Assembly: GCF_901542335.1 (NCBI RefSeq)
Contig: NZ_LR594036.1
Location: 1,736,001-1,800,000 of the forward strand
Length of the DNA stretch: 64,000 nucleotides
Reading direction: 5' to 3'
Source: Streptococcus porcinus
Lineage (GTDB): Bacteria; Bacillota; Bacilli; Lactobacillales; Streptococcaceae
Positions within the stretch are counted from its first letter, which is position 1, and each line of letters begins with the position of its first letter. Of the stretch, positions 20,255 through 30,305 are shown piece by piece. Below the pieces are notes generated by a model. It made no database searches, was not told where the DNA came from, and saw only the letters and a list, made by a program, of their open reading frames with translations. A program made the position numbers and the translations under genes.

Positions 20255-21169
20255 TTATTTCAAACTTTCTAAATAATGGTAAACACCTTGCCCTGCTATT
20301 GCACCCTCACCGACAGCAGTAGTTATCTGACGGAGATCCTTTTGTCGCACATCACCGATTGCAAAAATACCAGATAAACTTGTCCTCATGTGATCATCCG
20401 TCACTACCCAACCTTCCTGATCACAAATACCAAGTCCTTCAACCATACTTGTTACAGGTAGCATTCCGACATAAATGAAAACCCCACCAAAAGCATGATT
20501 ACTTATCTCATTTGTTTTTAGATTCTTTATTAAAACATTTGAAACCTTAATATTATCGCCCTGAATCTCCTCAACAACAGAGTCCCAAATAAATGAAATT
20601 TTTTCATTAGCAAACGCACGTTCTTGAAGAATCTTTTGTGCTCTTAGTTGATCACGTCGATGAACAACGGTCACACTCTTAGCAAATTGAGTTAAATAAA
20701 TAGCTTCCTCAACAGCAGAATCCCCTCCACCAACAACTAACAAGTCTTGATTTCGGAAAAAAGCTCCATCACAAACTGCACAATAAGACACTCCCCGACT
20801 GGTAAAGGCTTCTTCTCCCTTAACATTTAAAAGACGATACTTAGCTCCCGTTGCTAAAATAATAGATTTAGCATCAAACTGAGTATCCTCAGTACTAACA
20901 CGTTTGAAGTCACCCATATCTTCTACCTTCTGAACAATACCGTAAATGTGTTCAACATCAAATTTTTCTAAGGGTTCAAACATTTTCATGGATAATTCTG
21001 GTCCAGAAATATTATCGTAGCCAGGGTAATTTTCAATTTCAGATGTATTATTCATTTGGCCGCCCGGAGCACCCTGTTCAATAATTCCAACTTTCAGGTT
21101 ACTTCTAGCTGCATATAAGGCTGCTGTCATACCAGCAGGGCCTGATCCAATAATGAGTGTATCGTACAT
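20255..21169 (-). CDS. trxB: Thioredoxin reductase
   Basis: FAD enzyme that reduces thioredoxin with NADPH. The 304-residue protein has the FAD motif GSGPAGMTAALYAAR at the N-terminus, the redox-active CAVC in SYCAVCDGAFF, the NADPH motif VVGGGDSAVEEA, and FAIGDVRQKDLRQI near the end. It lies 61 bp after a DUF4059 membrane protein and a polar amino-acid ABC importer on the same strand, consistent with thiol/cystine metabolism. Confidence 0.96.
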   Translation of the reverse strand: MYDTLIIGSGPAGMTAALYAARSNLKVGIIEQGAPGGQMNNTSEIENYPGYDNISGPELSMKMFEPLEKFDVEHIYGIVQKVEDMGDFKRVSTEDTQFDAKSIILATGAKYRLLNVKGEEAFTSRGVSYCAVCDGAFFRNQDLLVVGGGDSAVEEAIYLTQFAKSVTVVHRRDQLRAQKILQERAFANEKISFIWDSVVEEIQGDNIKVSNVLIKNLKTNEISNHAFGGVFIYVGMLPVTSMVEGLGICDQEGWVVTDDHMRTSLSGIFAIGDVRQKDLRQITTAVGEGAIAGQGVYHYLESLK

Positions 21170-21230
21170 CTTTTTCTCCTTTGTTTATTCCTAGTAACAT
21201 ATTAACAAGCAGTCCCTATTTTGGCAATTA

Positions 21231-21467
21231 TTACGATTTTAAGACCAGTAAGATACTCATAACTGCAAATGACAAGATAGGTACTAAGAGTATTGCTATC
21301 ATTAAAATATCATAAAGAAAAGCCTGTCTCTCAACAGCAGTTTTATCTTTTCTAGATCGGGCTCGCAGCAAAATCCATAGTAAACAGATCACTAACACTA
21401 GGACCAAGGCAATCACTAAACCTTGCAAATAAAGACTAAACAATTCTAATAACATCACATTATCCAT
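21231..21467 (-). CDS. DUF4059 small membrane protein
   Basis: A 78-residue protein with two transmembrane helices (about 8-33 and 52-76) joined by a basic cytoplasmic loop (RARSRKDK). It resembles the streptococcal DUF4059 family, whose function is unknown and which is often found beside trxB. The gene lies between the ABC importer and trxB on the same strand. Confidence 0.8.
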   Translation of the reverse strand: MDNVMLLELFSLYLQGLVIALVLVLVICLLWILLRARSRKDKTAVERQAFLYDILMIAILLVPILSFAVMSILLVLKS

Positions 21468-21505
21468 TTCATATCTATCAATTTTTCTAATGTATCATTT
21501 GCACA

Positions 21506-21536
21506 AGAAAAGCCCAGATTATCCCTGGACCTTTCT
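21506..21536 (-). terminator. Terminator after the amino-acid ABC operon
   Basis: A 12-nt arm pair (21506-21517 with 21525-21536), including G-U pairs in RNA, gives a hairpin followed by TTGTGC. The T tract is weak, so some read-through to DUF4059-trxB is likely. Confidence 0.55.
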
Positions 21537-21556
21537 ATTATAACAAAAGTCTAAAT

Positions 21557-22300
21557 TTAAATATAGGATTTGGAGAATTTGTTGAAAAATTCTTTAGTTC
21601 TAGCTTCTTTAGGATGCTTGAATAATTCTTTGGGATGTCCAGATTCTAAAATCTTACCATTATCTAAAAAGAGAACCTTGTCTGCTACTTGTGACACAAA
21701 ATCCATATCGTGGCTGACTAACACCATGGTTTGTCCCGACCTAGCTGCCTGAGCAATTGACTTCTCAACCTCTCCTACCAACTCTGGATCCAAGGCTGAA
21801 GTAGGTTCATCCAATAATAATACATCCGGCTTCATGGCTAGTGCTCTTGCTATAGCGACCCGTTGCTTTTGACCACCTGATAAATGTCTTGGATAATGAT
21901 TCTCACGATCAGCTAAACCCACTTTTTTCAGTTCTTCCTTGGCTATAGCTATCGCTTCTTTATCTGAGAGTTTTTTGACAACAACCAGACCCTCCTTGAC
22001 ATTTTCTAAAGCTGTGCGGCGCTCAAAAAGATTAAACTGTTGGAAAACCATGGCTAACTTACGTCGAAGAATAAGCACTTCCTCTTTGGTGATGGTTTCA
22101 AAATTAACCTTAAAATCGTCTATCTGAATTATTCCCTTATCTGGTTTTTCTAAATAATTCATACTCCGCAAAAAAGTTGATTTCCCAGCACCAGATGCCC
22201 CTACAAGAGCGATAACTTGCCCTTTCTCAATGTCCAAGTTTAAATCATCTAAAACTTTTTGACCAGAAAAATATTTACTTAAATGGCTTATTTTTATCAT
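21557..22300 (-). CDS. Polar amino-acid ABC transporter, ATP-binding protein
   Basis: ATPase of a PAAT-type importer, 247 residues. It has Walker A GASGAGKSTFLRSM, the Q-loop in VFQQFNLF, signature LSGGQKQRVAIARALA, Walker B VLLLDEPTSALD and the switch His in LVSHDMDF. The start overlaps the permease stop at base 22300. With the neighbouring permease and binding protein it forms a complete importer, most like cystine systems (TcyABC) by arrangement beside trxB; substrate is an inference. Confidence 0.9.
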   Translation of the reverse strand: MIKISHLSKYFSGQKVLDDLNLDIEKGQVIALVGASGAGKSTFLRSMNYLEKPDKGIIQIDDFKVNFETITKEEVLILRRKLAMVFQQFNLFERRTALENVKEGLVVVKKLSDKEAIAIAKEELKKVGLADRENHYPRHLSGGQKQRVAIARALAMKPDVLLLDEPTSALDPELVGEVEKSIAQAARSGQTMVLVSHDMDFVSQVADKVLFLDNGKILESGHPKELFKHPKEARTKEFFNKFSKSYI

Positions 22301-23103
22301 TAGCGTAAGTCCCCCATTTCTTTCTCTGGCACTCTAATTGGTGCTGTAATTGTCATTGATTTCTCAATTAAACTACCTAGCTGTTCAATAAGAAAACTGA
22401 TAAACCAGTAGACTAGAGCAACCGAAATATATCTTTCAAAATAGCGGTAATCTGCACCACCCAAAATTTGAGCCTGAGCAAACATTTCAACAATACCAGC
22501 ATTGAAAGCTAGAGAAGTACCTTTAGTCAATCCTATCAGACCATTTATCAATGTTGGTGTTGCTACAACTGCTGCATTTGGAATAATGACGCGTTTATAA
22601 ACCTGCACTGGAGTCATACCTAAGCTTCGTGCAGCCTCAATTTCACCATTGTCTACAGATTGAATCGCAGCACGAATTGTTTCACTAGCGTAAGCTGCCT
22701 CATTGAAGGCAAATGCTGTAATAGCAAATATAGAGGCTGGAATAGCATTAATGTTCCAATGCAAGCCATACCTTACATTAAGGAATTTTAAAAAGAGCGG
22801 AATCCCATAATAAGTTAACATCAATTGAACGAGAATAGGTGTTCCTCTTAAGAAACTAACAAATATAGCTTGGACAGGATATAAAACTTTTGTTCGATTA
22901 ATTTTAACCAAAGCAAAAAGTAAGGCTAATAAAAGTCCAAATATTGCCCCAGCTACTGTCAATCCTATCGTCAAAGGTAAACGTTCAATAATATCTGGCA
23001 AAGCATCAAAAACAGCTCGCCAACTAAAAAGTTTGCCTTCTGGAATATATTTGATTAACTGGTCAAACCACGACCAACTACTTGCTACGATGACTACCAT
23101 CAT
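22300..23103 (-). CDS. Polar amino-acid ABC transporter, permease
   Basis: Membrane subunit of the importer, 267 residues, with about five helices and the EAA loop EAARSLGMTPVQVYKRVIIP that docks on the ATPase. An unusual ~30-residue N-terminal extension with a Trp-rich start (SSWSWFDQLIKYIPEGKLFSW) precedes the usual permease core. AAAGGGG precedes two ATGs in tandem; either may be the start. It is separated from the binding-protein gene by a hairpin. Confidence 0.9.
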   Translation of the reverse strand: MMVVIVASSWSWFDQLIKYIPEGKLFSWRAVFDALPDIIERLPLTIGLTVAGAIFGLLLALLFALVKINRTKVLYPVQAIFVSFLRGTPILVQLMLTYYGIPLFLKFLNVRYGLHWNINAIPASIFAITAFAFNEAAYASETIRAAIQSVDNGEIEAARSLGMTPVQVYKRVIIPNAAVVATPTLINGLIGLTKGTSLAFNAGIVEMFAQAQILGGADYRYFERYISVALVYWFISFLIEQLGSLIEKSMTITAPIRVPEKEMGDLR

Positions 23104-23188
23104 TTCCCCTTTTTCCTATCGATATCTTCTAAGTTTAGCACGCTAGGTAAGCACTGTAAAATAGAAAGTCTTAATTATGGCAATAGAG

Positions 23189-23215
23189 AAAGTCTATCAC
23201 TCTGTAATAGACTTT
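23189..23215 (-). terminator. Intercistronic hairpin between binding protein and permease
   Basis: Perfect 9-bp arms (23189-23197 with 23207-23215) lie between the binding-protein and permease genes. The T tract on the minus strand is poor, so this fits a partial terminator or stability hairpin that keeps the binding protein in excess. Confidence 0.5.
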
Positions 23216-23232
23216 TGATTATTATTGAAATA

Positions 23233-24066
23233 TTACTTTAATGAAGAAACAAAGTTACCTTCAAAGAATTTTTGACTCAATTGCTTCAACTGTCCCGATT
23301 TTTTTAGTTTTCCTAATCCTTTATTGACATAGCTCTGCAATTCTTTTCCCTTAGCATCATCAGAAAAAATAAAATATTCTAAACCGTCTTTTTCATCTCC
23401 AACTTTTTCTGTCAGTTTAGTGATTTTGAGATCATATCCTTGTTCCTTAATAGCTGTTTTTAAAGAAATAGCATCATAGAACAAGAAATCTAGCTGACCA
23501 CTTTCAAGCATCTGGAGTCTTTGTGTAAATGGTGTCGATCCTGAGGCATAAGTGATTTCAATTGGCTTTTTCTTCGGATGCTTTTTGTTCCATTTTTCTA
23601 AAACCTGCATGTAGTTGGCCCCCGACATTCCTTGTGTTTTCTTACCAGATAAGTCTGCCAGTTGTTTGTAGCCTTTATTACCTTTAGTTGCCAAAGCGTA
23701 GTTGGATTTGGAAATAGCTTTTGAAAAGAGATATTTTTCTGCTCTTTCTGCACTGTAACCATAATCATTTGCTGCGATCTGGTAGCGACCTGCATCAATT
23801 CCTGATAAAATCGAAGGAAAAGCGACTGTCTCAAATTTTAAGTCATACTGCTTAGAATTCTTAAAAATAGCTTTCAAGACTTGAATATCATAACCTGTCA
23901 AGTTTTTCCCATCTTTATAAGTAAAAGGCTTGGTAGCAGCATCTGTCGCAACAGTAATGACCTCTTTATCTTTTGCCGAAACCTCAGTCGCTATCCCTAA
24001 AGCCATAAAGACTAGACTAATAAGAAGGAATAAGCTTACAAATGAACTGTTTTTCTTTCCCATCAT
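23233..24066 (-). CDS. Amino-acid ABC transporter substrate-binding protein (cystine-type)
   Basis: Extracellular solute-binding protein of family 3, 277 residues. A signal sequence covers about residues 1-33; no clear lipobox Cys is seen, so it may be anchored by its N-terminal helix or released. Family features include TDAATKPFTYKDGKNLTGYD and GSTPFTQRLQMLESGQLDFL. The ATG at 24066 has GGGGAGA 5 bp upstream; an upstream ATG at 24090 would lengthen the signal unnaturally. First gene of the importer operon. Confidence 0.88.
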   Translation of the reverse strand: MMGKKNSSFVSLFLLISLVFMALGIATEVSAKDKEVITVATDAATKPFTYKDGKNLTGYDIQVLKAIFKNSKQYDLKFETVAFPSILSGIDAGRYQIAANDYGYSAERAEKYLFSKAISKSNYALATKGNKGYKQLADLSGKKTQGMSGANYMQVLEKWNKKHPKKKPIEITYASGSTPFTQRLQMLESGQLDFLFYDAISLKTAIKEQGYDLKITKLTEKVGDEKDGLEYFIFSDDAKGKELQSYVNKGLGKLKKSGQLKQLSQKFFEGNFVSSLK

Positions 24067-24161
24067 TTTATCTCCCCATTTATTATACATTTAGTCTAAC
24101 AAAAGTCTTTCCATTTGAAAAATAGTAATATCCTATCAAGGCATTAGGAATTTTATATAGC

Positions 24162-24251
24162 AAAAAATACCAGTACAAATGTACTGCACTCCAAATGTTA
24201 GATTTTTTGTCTAACTTTTGGAGTGCAGTGCATACAAACCTGGTATTTTTT
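24162..24251 (-). terminator. Terminator of cshB, interrupted in its loop
   Basis: AAAAAATACCAG (24162-24173) is perfectly complementary to CTGGTATTTTTT (24240-24251). Without the intervening element the loop would be 7 nt (TACAAAC), a normal terminator directly after the cshB stop. The arms are now separated by the palindromic element at 24180-24232 and a TACAAA repeat. Confidence 0.75.
24180..24232. mobile_element. Palindromic mini-element (IS-end-like), flanked by TACAAA repeats
   Basis: Two 23-bp arms (24180-24202 and 24210-24232) are 21/23 complementary around a 7-nt loop. TACAAA occurs immediately on both sides (24174-24179 and 24233-24238), as expected of a target duplication. The arm sequence (CTGCACTCCAAAAGTTAGA) resembles ends of IS3-family elements in streptococci. 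No transposase is present, so it is at most a non-autonomous remnant. Confidence 0.65.
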
Positions 24252-24253
24252 AA

Positions 24254-25597
24254 TTAAAAACTTTGTTTCTTAGCTTTACGCTCTGCACGACCACGTGCTT
24301 TACCCTCAGCTCGGCGTTCTTTACGACGTTTCTCGTCCACAACCCATTGGATTTTTTTCTTATAGCCAGGTTTAACTTTTTTCTTCTTCTTTTTAACAAG
24401 ACCAATCATTTCGGTATCTAGTTTTTGATAGGATTTTTCACGATTATAACGACGATCACGTTCATATGTATCTCTAAATTCACCATTTTTTAGCATTTTA
24501 GGGATAAAACTGATACCCAATTTTTCTAATTCTCGAATGTCTGAATCATCACCTGGTTGATATAAGGTAATCGCTGTTCCTGAAAGGCCATTGCGTCCGG
24601 TCCTACCCACACGATGCACAAAGAAAGACAAGTCTTGTGGGATAGCATCATTAATAACATGACTAACACCTTCAATATCAATACCACGCGCAGCTAAATC
24701 AGTTGCAACAATGTATTCAAAATCTAATTTTTTAACTTGATTCATGATACGCTTACGTTCTCGTGGGGGAACACCACCATGAATCTTAGCAACTTTTAAA
24801 CCATTAGCAACTAAAAAACTATGCAGATCGTCTGCTCTTTCTTTTGTGTTAACAAAAATCATTGCTAAATATGGTTGTATATTTTTTAAAATTTCTAAAA
24901 TATGACCATTTCTATCTCGGCCTTTAGTTGAAACTAGCCAGTTATCAATGTTATCAGCGATGACAGTCTCTGTCCTGATCTGTTCAATTAAGGGATTCCT
25001 TAAATATTTTTTTAAGAATGGTTGTAATTTTTGTGGAATAGTTGCCGAAAAAACTAGGATTTGAACTTCCTTAGGTAGAGATGATGCAATCTTATCAACA
25101 GTATCCAAAAAGCCCATATCCATGGTCATATCTGCTTCATCAACTACAAAGGTGCTTGCCTTATGAATAGCTAAATCACCAGATTTAACCAAATCATAAA
25201 TACGGCCTGGCGTTCCAACAACAATGTGAGGTTGCGCTCCCTTTAACTTTTCAATTTGACGTAACTTGTCCGTTCCACCAACATAATTAACTAGACGAAT
25301 TTCTTTTTGGCTATGACTAGCAATCTGTTTTGCAGCTTCAAATATCTGAGTTGCTAATTCTCGACTTGGAGCTGTAATGAGAACTTGAACATCTCTGCTA
25401 TTTTCATCTAACTTTTCAAAAATTGGCAACAAGAATGTGTGAGTTTTTCCAGACCCGGTTTTCGATTCACCGACCAAATCTCTGCCAGAATTAACAACCG
25501 GTATGAGTTTTTTTTGCACTTCAGTCGGCTCTCTGAAGTTAATTTCCTCAAGTGCTTTCTGAATGTAATGTTTAAAATTATAATCTTTAAATGACAT
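24254..25597 (-). CDS. cshB: DEAD-box RNA helicase, CshB type
   Basis: ATP-dependent RNA helicase for ribosome assembly and mRNA turnover, especially in the cold. The 447 residues show the Q-motif region FREPTEVQKKLIP, motif I KTGSGKT, Ia APSRELA, II DEAD, III SAT, and VI HRVGRTGR. A Lys/Arg-rich basic tail (about 400-447) should bind RNA. It is a single-gene unit between the dcw cluster and the amino-acid importer. Confidence 0.92.
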   Translation of the reverse strand: MSFKDYNFKHYIQKALEEINFREPTEVQKKLIPVVNSGRDLVGESKTGSGKTHTFLLPIFEKLDENSRDVQVLITAPSRELATQIFEAAKQIASHSQKEIRLVNYVGGTDKLRQIEKLKGAQPHIVVGTPGRIYDLVKSGDLAIHKASTFVVDEADMTMDMGFLDTVDKIASSLPKEVQILVFSATIPQKLQPFLKKYLRNPLIEQIRTETVIADNIDNWLVSTKGRDRNGHILEILKNIQPYLAMIFVNTKERADDLHSFLVANGLKVAKIHGGVPPRERKRIMNQVKKLDFEYIVATDLAARGIDIEGVSHVINDAIPQDLSFFVHRVGRTGRNGLSGTAITLYQPGDDSDIRELEKLGISFIPKMLKNGEFRDTYERDRRYNREKSYQKLDTEMIGLVKKKKKKVKPGYKKKIQWVVDEKRRKERRAEGKARGRAERKAKKQSF

Positions 25598-25643
25598 AGT
25601 TACCCCTTTTTCCCCTCATATTATAACATGATTATTCTAGACA

Positions 25644-25671
25644 AGCAAAATGCAGTGCAAGGCACTGCATC
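25644..25671 (-). terminator. Terminator of the dcw cluster
   Basis: A 9-bp perfect stem ATGCAGTGC/GCACTGCAT (25650-25658 with 25662-25670) follows the mraY stop by 8 bp and is trailed on the minus strand by TTTTGCTTG. Confidence 0.7.
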
Positions 25672-25678
25672 ATGACTT

Positions 25679-26686
25679 TTATAGATATAGAATTATTAGG
25701 ACAAGGAGACTAGCTAAAAGGCCAATAAGCCATAAAAAAGCGTCTACTTTCCATTCAGACCAGTGCTCTCCTTTTCCTGTTAAGCCACCTAATTCAAGAT
25801 GGTGATGAAAGGGTGTCATTCTAAAGATTCGACGGCCCTCTCCATATTTTTTTTTCGTGTATTTAAAATATGACACTTGCAATATGACAGAGCTTGTTTC
25901 AAAAACATAAACAATTCCAATAATAAGTAAAGTCCATTCTTGGCGTAAAGCAATTGAAATTGTTGCTAGCATCGCACCTAGAGCAAGACTCCCAACATCA
26001 CCCATGAAAACCTTGGCAGGCTTATGATTATAGATAAAGAAGCCAAACAAGGCACCAATCATGATAACAATTAATAGAAGCACATCAAATTGTTCTTGAA
26101 CAAAAGCAATAATCCCATAAGTCGCTAAACTTATAACTACAGAAATCGACGCCAGGCCATCGATTCCGTCAGTTAAATTGACAGCATTGGAAAAACCAAC
26201 AATCCAAAATAAGACAAAAAGTAAGTAAACAATCCCTAAATGAATATGATATCCTAAAACATTGATTGAATCAATGCCACTTGGTGCCACATGAAGAAAG
26301 TAAAAGATTAAACCACCAATGATTTGGAGTGCCATTTTTTGTTTAGCAGTCAAACCTTCATTAATTTGCTTAAAAATCTTCAAAAAATCGTCCAGAAACC
26401 CTATGAAACCATAGATTAAAATAACAGCTAAAATACCTGAAATCAATCCTAGATGCATCCACTCTTTAAAAAGAAAGAAGCTAAAAACTAGAGACAATAA
26501 ACTCGCTACTAGAAGAAACACTGTTCCCCCCATAGTAGGGGTACCCGCTTTAGCTAAATGTTGTTTAACATCTTCATGCATTTGTTGCCCACCAATTTTT
26601 TTCTTTTGATAGAATTTTATAAAAAATGGCATGGTGAGAGCAGTTAATATCAATGATATTATTCCTGCTGTAATTGTTAAAAACAT
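25679..26686 (-). CDS. mraY: Phospho-N-acetylmuramoyl-pentapeptide transferase
   Basis: Integral membrane enzyme that makes lipid I by transferring phospho-MurNAc-pentapeptide to undecaprenyl phosphate. The 335-residue protein has about ten helices. Active-site signatures are visible: DDFLKIFK (Asp pair), [13 protein letters not shown] and [11 protein letters not shown], then the Mg/substrate loop MTPFHHHLE. It follows pbp2X by 1 bp at the end of rsmH-ftsL-pbp2X-mraY. Confidence 0.97.
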   Translation of the reverse strand: MFLTITAGIISLILTALTMPFFIKFYQKKKIGGQQMHEDVKQHLAKAGTPTMGGTVFLLVASLLSLVFSFFLFKEWMHLGLISGILAVILIYGFIGFLDDFLKIFKQINEGLTAKQKMALQIIGGLIFYFLHVAPSGIDSINVLGYHIHLGIVYLLFVLFWIVGFSNAVNLTDGIDGLASISVVISLATYGIIAFVQEQFDVLLLIVIMIGALFGFFIYNHKPAKVFMGDVGSLALGAMLATISIALRQEWTLLIIGIVYVFETSSVILQVSYFKYTKKKYGEGRRIFRMTPFHHHLELGGLTGKGEHWSEWKVDAFLWLIGLLASLLVLIILYL

Positions 26687-26687
26687 G

Positions 26688-28940
26688 TTAATCTCCTAGT
26701 TTAATATCAATTTTCTTAATTTTCTTGAGTGATTTTCCTACATCAACACTTTGACTAACCACTCGTCCTTTTTTCGAACCTTTATATTGTACCTCAATAC
26801 CTGTCCATTTTGCAAATTTTTCAACATTTTCTTTTGTCCAACCATACATATCAGGGAGTGTCTCAAAATTATTGGTCAAAAGCAAAATTTGCTGATTATT
26901 GGTCAGATTGGTTTCTTTAGCCTTAGACATTTTAACAATCTTATCACCATTTCCAAGGACAATTGGCTGAACTAGGTTACGGCGAAGTTCATCTGAAGTG
27001 TTACCAGGCTTTTCACCGATAAAATTAGGTAGCTTATAAGCAGTTGTTTTACTATCTGATTCAGGACTTGGTTTTACGAGAGTATCTTTCATTAAATAAG
27101 CTTCTTCAAGCACTGGATTAATAACATCTGCCCAGAACATACCACTCCAATGTTCTGGTTGTTGGATGGTTACATACATAATAAAATCCGGATTGTCAGA
27201 TGGCACCATAGCTACCACTGAGAAGACATAGTTCGTTTTGCCACCTTCGATATAACCACTGCCATCATCTTTTGCAATCTGAGCAGTTCCTGATTTAACA
27301 GCAACCGACATATTGCCAACTTTTACAATTGGTCCTGTTGACGCAGAGTAAAGTGTTCCAAAAACAGGATCTGTACCAACGTTCACCATGTAGTCTCTTG
27401 TTTCACTAGCAGCTTTTTTAGAAACAGGCTTGCCAACAACTTCTTTCTCGGCAGTTCTATATGTCCCAGTATTTGGATCATAAATCTGATTAATGAATTG
27501 TGGCTCCAACATGGCACCATTATTTGCAATGGCTGAAAATGCTCGTAGCATTTGAATTTGTGTAACACTGATACCTTGTCCAAAGGCACTCATTGCTTGT
27601 GTAACGATATTATCTGATGGAAAAATACCAGCTTCTTCATCACCAATTCCAAATCGCGTTGGAAAACCAAATTTAAATTTAGTTAAATAATCAAGCCAGG
27701 TTTTATTTCCCATTTTCTGTTCTAGTTTTGTCATACCAACGTTACTGGAATACGCAAAACCTTGAGCATAGGTCATGTACTGACCCGTTGAGATTCCTTC
27801 GTTAATGGACCAGTCTTGAATAGTGGCATCTGCAATTTTTAGCCCGTTAGCATTACTATAAACGTCATTAGGTTTAAACACACCCTCGTCAATAGCTGCA
27901 GCTAGAGTCATCACCTTCATGGTTGATCCTGGTTCAAAGTTATTTTGATAGAGGGCACTCTTCCAGTTGTATTTTTTATTGTTTAAGCCTTCAAGGGTAT
28001 CAGCATTATAAGATGGTCTTTGAGAAGTGGCAAGAATCTCACCAGTTTTAGCATTTACTAAGGTTGCACTTGCCAAAACTCCTTTTGTTTCATTTTGAAA
28101 AACATCCATCTTTGTTTCAAGGAACGTTTGAATAGGTTCAGATAACGTTGTATAAACATCTTTTCCGTCTACTGCTTTTTTAACTGTCTTACCAGTACCT
28201 AAAAGGGTATTCCCATTTTTATCTTTCTCATAGATAATAGTACCGTCTTTACCTGATAAAATTTTATTTAAAGATGCTTCAAGTCCAGTTTTGCCGACTA
28301 AGCTCTTGCTGCCATCTTTATTTTCAGTTAAAGCGGCCAAACCAATTAACTCCGATGCAAATGTTCCATTTGGATACATGCGACCAGGGCTCGTTGAAAA
28401 GGCTACACCTTTAATGCCAGCTTTTTCCATTGCTTTTCGGATTGTTGTCATTTTGCTAAATGAAATTCCAGACCCCGATGTCCCAAATGACACTTGAAAT
28501 AGACCTTTTTGTTTCAGTTGACTGATAACACTCTTTTTCTTCATGCCTAATTCTTTATTTAAAATATCAGCAACTGTGTCAAATTGAGAGGGCTGAACAT
28601 AAAGTTTTTCCCCTGTAGCCGATACAAATGATTTATCAAGGACTGCATAAATGCTATAAGTTGTTGAGTCGACAGCAATAGCAACACCATTACGATCATA
28701 AATCGTCCCTCGCTTGGCCTGAACAGTTACAGTTTCTTGGTATACTTCTTTAGCTCCTTGACTTAAATTCACACCAAATTTATGGTCCGTCCCGATAATT
28801 ATAACGAAATTAATGATAAAGACGAAAAATAAAAAAATACTCAGAATCATCATATTTTGGCCGACATGTTCTCGATTTTTAACTGGTGATTTTCGTCCTC
28901 GAATGACATAATCTAAAAAGAATTCTTGAAATTTTTTCAT
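26688..28940 (-). CDS. pbp2X: Penicillin-binding protein 2X
   Basis: Division-specific class B transpeptidase and main beta-lactam target. One N-terminal helix (about 30-50), a dimerisation region, the transpeptidase domain with STMK (339-342), SSN (398-400) and KSGT (549-552), and two C-terminal PASTA domains from about residue 630. Thr552 directly after KSG is retained; substitution at the equivalent position in S. pyogenes (T553K) lowers beta-lactam susceptibility. The 750 residues are normal for the group. It is 3 bp after ftsL. Confidence 0.96.
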   Translation of the reverse strand: MKKFQEFFLDYVIRGRKSPVKNREHVGQNMMILSIFLFFVFIINFVIIIGTDHKFGVNLSQGAKEVYQETVTVQAKRGTIYDRNGVAIAVDSTTYSIYAVLDKSFVSATGEKLYVQPSQFDTVADILNKELGMKKKSVISQLKQKGLFQVSFGTSGSGISFSKMTTIRKAMEKAGIKGVAFSTSPGRMYPNGTFASELIGLAALTENKDGSKSLVGKTGLEASLNKILSGKDGTIIYEKDKNGNTLLGTGKTVKKAVDGKDVYTTLSEPIQTFLETKMDVFQNETKGVLASATLVNAKTGEILATSQRPSYNADTLEGLNNKKYNWKSALYQNNFEPGSTMKVMTLAAAIDEGVFKPNDVYSNANGLKIADATIQDWSINEGISTGQYMTYAQGFAYSSNVGMTKLEQKMGNKTWLDYLTKFKFGFPTRFGIGDEEAGIFPSDNIVTQAMSAFGQGISVTQIQMLRAFSAIANNGAMLEPQFINQIYDPNTGTYRTAEKEVVGKPVSKKAASETRDYMVNVGTDPVFGTLYSASTGPIVKVGNMSVAVKSGTAQIAKDDGSGYIEGGKTNYVFSVVAMVPSDNPDFIMYVTIQQPEHWSGMFWADVINPVLEEAYLMKDTLVKPSPESDSKTTAYKLPNFIGEKPGNTSDELRRNLVQPIVLGNGDKIVKMSKAKETNLTNNQQILLLTNNFETLPDMYGWTKENVEKFAKWTGIEVQYKGSKKGRVVSQSVDVGKSLKKIKKIDIKLGD

Positions 28941-28943
28941 AGA

Positions 28944-29267
28944 TTACTCAACTTTCTTAATATTATCGTTGCGATTGGAGAGACCAGCTTTTTTAGCAAT
29001 ATCAACAATACGATCCCGACGTGACAGTTCATTAACTTCTTGCTTAGCATTATTAAGATCAGTCCGCTTATCACTAATTTGGCTGTTTAAACTAGAAATG
29101 TCTTGCTGTAATTGTAGTCTGCGACTCTGAAGATAAATAATGCTGACAGCCATTGTAATAGCCGTAACAATCATGGCACTATAAAAAGCTTTCTCTATTC
29201 TGGAGAAAGTTCTTATCTGTCTTTGTAAGGCAGTTCTGACTGCTTGTCTTCTTTTTTCATTGTTCAT
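28944..29267 (-). CDS. ftsL: Cell division protein FtsL
   Basis: Bitopic membrane protein of the FtsQLB divisome complex. The 107-residue protein has a basic cytoplasmic N-terminus, one transmembrane helix (about 27-46) and an extracellular coiled coil (SLNSQISDKRTDLNNAKQEV). FtsL sequences diverge widely, so position matters: it lies between rsmH and pbp2X with 3-4 bp gaps, as in other streptococci. Confidence 0.92.
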   Translation of the reverse strand: MNNEKRRQAVRTALQRQIRTFSRIEKAFYSAMIVTAITMAVSIIYLQSRRLQLQQDISSLNSQISDKRTDLNNAKQEVNELSRRDRIVDIAKKAGLSNRNDNIKKVE

Positions 29268-29271
29268 ACTT

Positions 29272-30222
29272 TTACATCCGAATTTTTCTGGCTACGCGTA
29301 ATTTAGCTGAATGAGCACGATTGTTTTCAGCCAGCTCTTCTTTACTAGGCAAAATTGGTTTTCGAGAGACAAGTTCAAATTTAGGTTGCATTTCCTCAGG
29401 AATAAACGGAAGTCCTTTTGGAACGTCAACAACACTTGCCTCTTTAAATAATTGCTTGGTTAGACGATCTTCCAAAGAATGGAAAGTAATTACTGAAATA
29501 TGCCCCTCTAAGGCTAACAAATCCATGGCTTGTTGTAGAGATTCTTCTGCAGCTCCTAATTCGTCATTAACTTCAATTCGAATTGCTTGGAAAATTTGCT
29601 TCGCGGGGTGACCTTTTTTCTTTAATTCTTTGGCTGGCTTTGCAGATTTGATTAATTCTGCTAACTCTGTTGTTGTTTCAATAGGTTTTATAGCCCGATC
29701 TTGCTCAATTTTACGAGCGACCTGTTTTGAGAATCGATCTTCACCATACCTAAAAAAGATACGAACAAGATCATTAAAACTATAATCATTGACCACATGA
29801 TAGGCTGTTAAGGAGGCATCTGAATCCATTCGCATATCTAGGGGTGCATCTTGACGATAAGAAAAACCTCGTTCTCTTTCATCAAGTTGAGGACTTGAAA
29901 CGCCGAGATCATAAAGAATACCATCAATAGAATTTACTCCATGAGCCTGCATTTGAGACTTTAAGTGGCGAAAGTTATCCTTGATAAAGGTTACCATCCC
30001 TTTTTCGATAAAAGGTGCTAAAAAAATCTGGGCATTATCAATTGCTTTTTGATCTTGGTCAAAACAATACAGATGCCCATGTTCATTTAGTTGTGATAGA
30101 AGATATGCAGAATGCCCTGCGCCGCCTAGTGTAGCATCAACATAAATGCCATCTGGTTTTACTTGGAGCATATCAACTGTTTCGTGGAGAAGAACAGTAA
30201 TATGATGAAATTCTTTTGTCAT
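29272..30222 (-). CDS. rsmH: 16S rRNA (cytosine(1402)-N4)-methyltransferase
   Basis: Methylates N4 of C1402 in the ribosomal P site. The 316-residue protein (formerly MraW) begins with [14 protein letters not shown], has the SAM motif [25 protein letters not shown], and [11 protein letters not shown]. It is the first gene of the local dcw cluster; ftsL follows after 4 bp. No murein synthesis genes other than pbp2X and mraY are in this cluster. Confidence 0.97.
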   Translation of the reverse strand: MTKEFHHITVLLHETVDMLQVKPDGIYVDATLGGAGHSAYLLSQLNEHGHLYCFDQDQKAIDNAQIFLAPFIEKGMVTFIKDNFRHLKSQMQAHGVNSIDGILYDLGVSSPQLDERERGFSYRQDAPLDMRMDSDASLTAYHVVNDYSFNDLVRIFFRYGEDRFSKQVARKIEQDRAIKPIETTTELAELIKSAKPAKELKKKGHPAKQIFQAIRIEVNDELGAAEESLQQAMDLLALEGHISVITFHSLEDRLTKQLFKEASVVDVPKGLPFIPEEMQPKFELVSRKPILPSKEELAENNRAHSAKLRVARKIRM

Positions 30223-30257
30223 ACTTTTAATTTTAACACATTTTGAATATTAAGAAA

Positions 30258-30305
30258 ACAAAAAGGAAGACGTCCAGCCATTACCTAGACCGGAACTTCC
30301 TCCTT
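30258..30305 (-). terminator. Terminator of proBA
   Basis: An imperfect stem (about 30264-30275 with 30292-30305) overlaps the proA stop codon and is followed on the minus strand by TTTTTGTTTTC. Confidence 0.65.

Noticed and set aside
28291..28497. 68-codon plus-strand frame inside pbp2X, and many similar frames inside other genes
   Set aside because: They are antisense shadows of well-recognised coding sequences without ribosome sites or homology.
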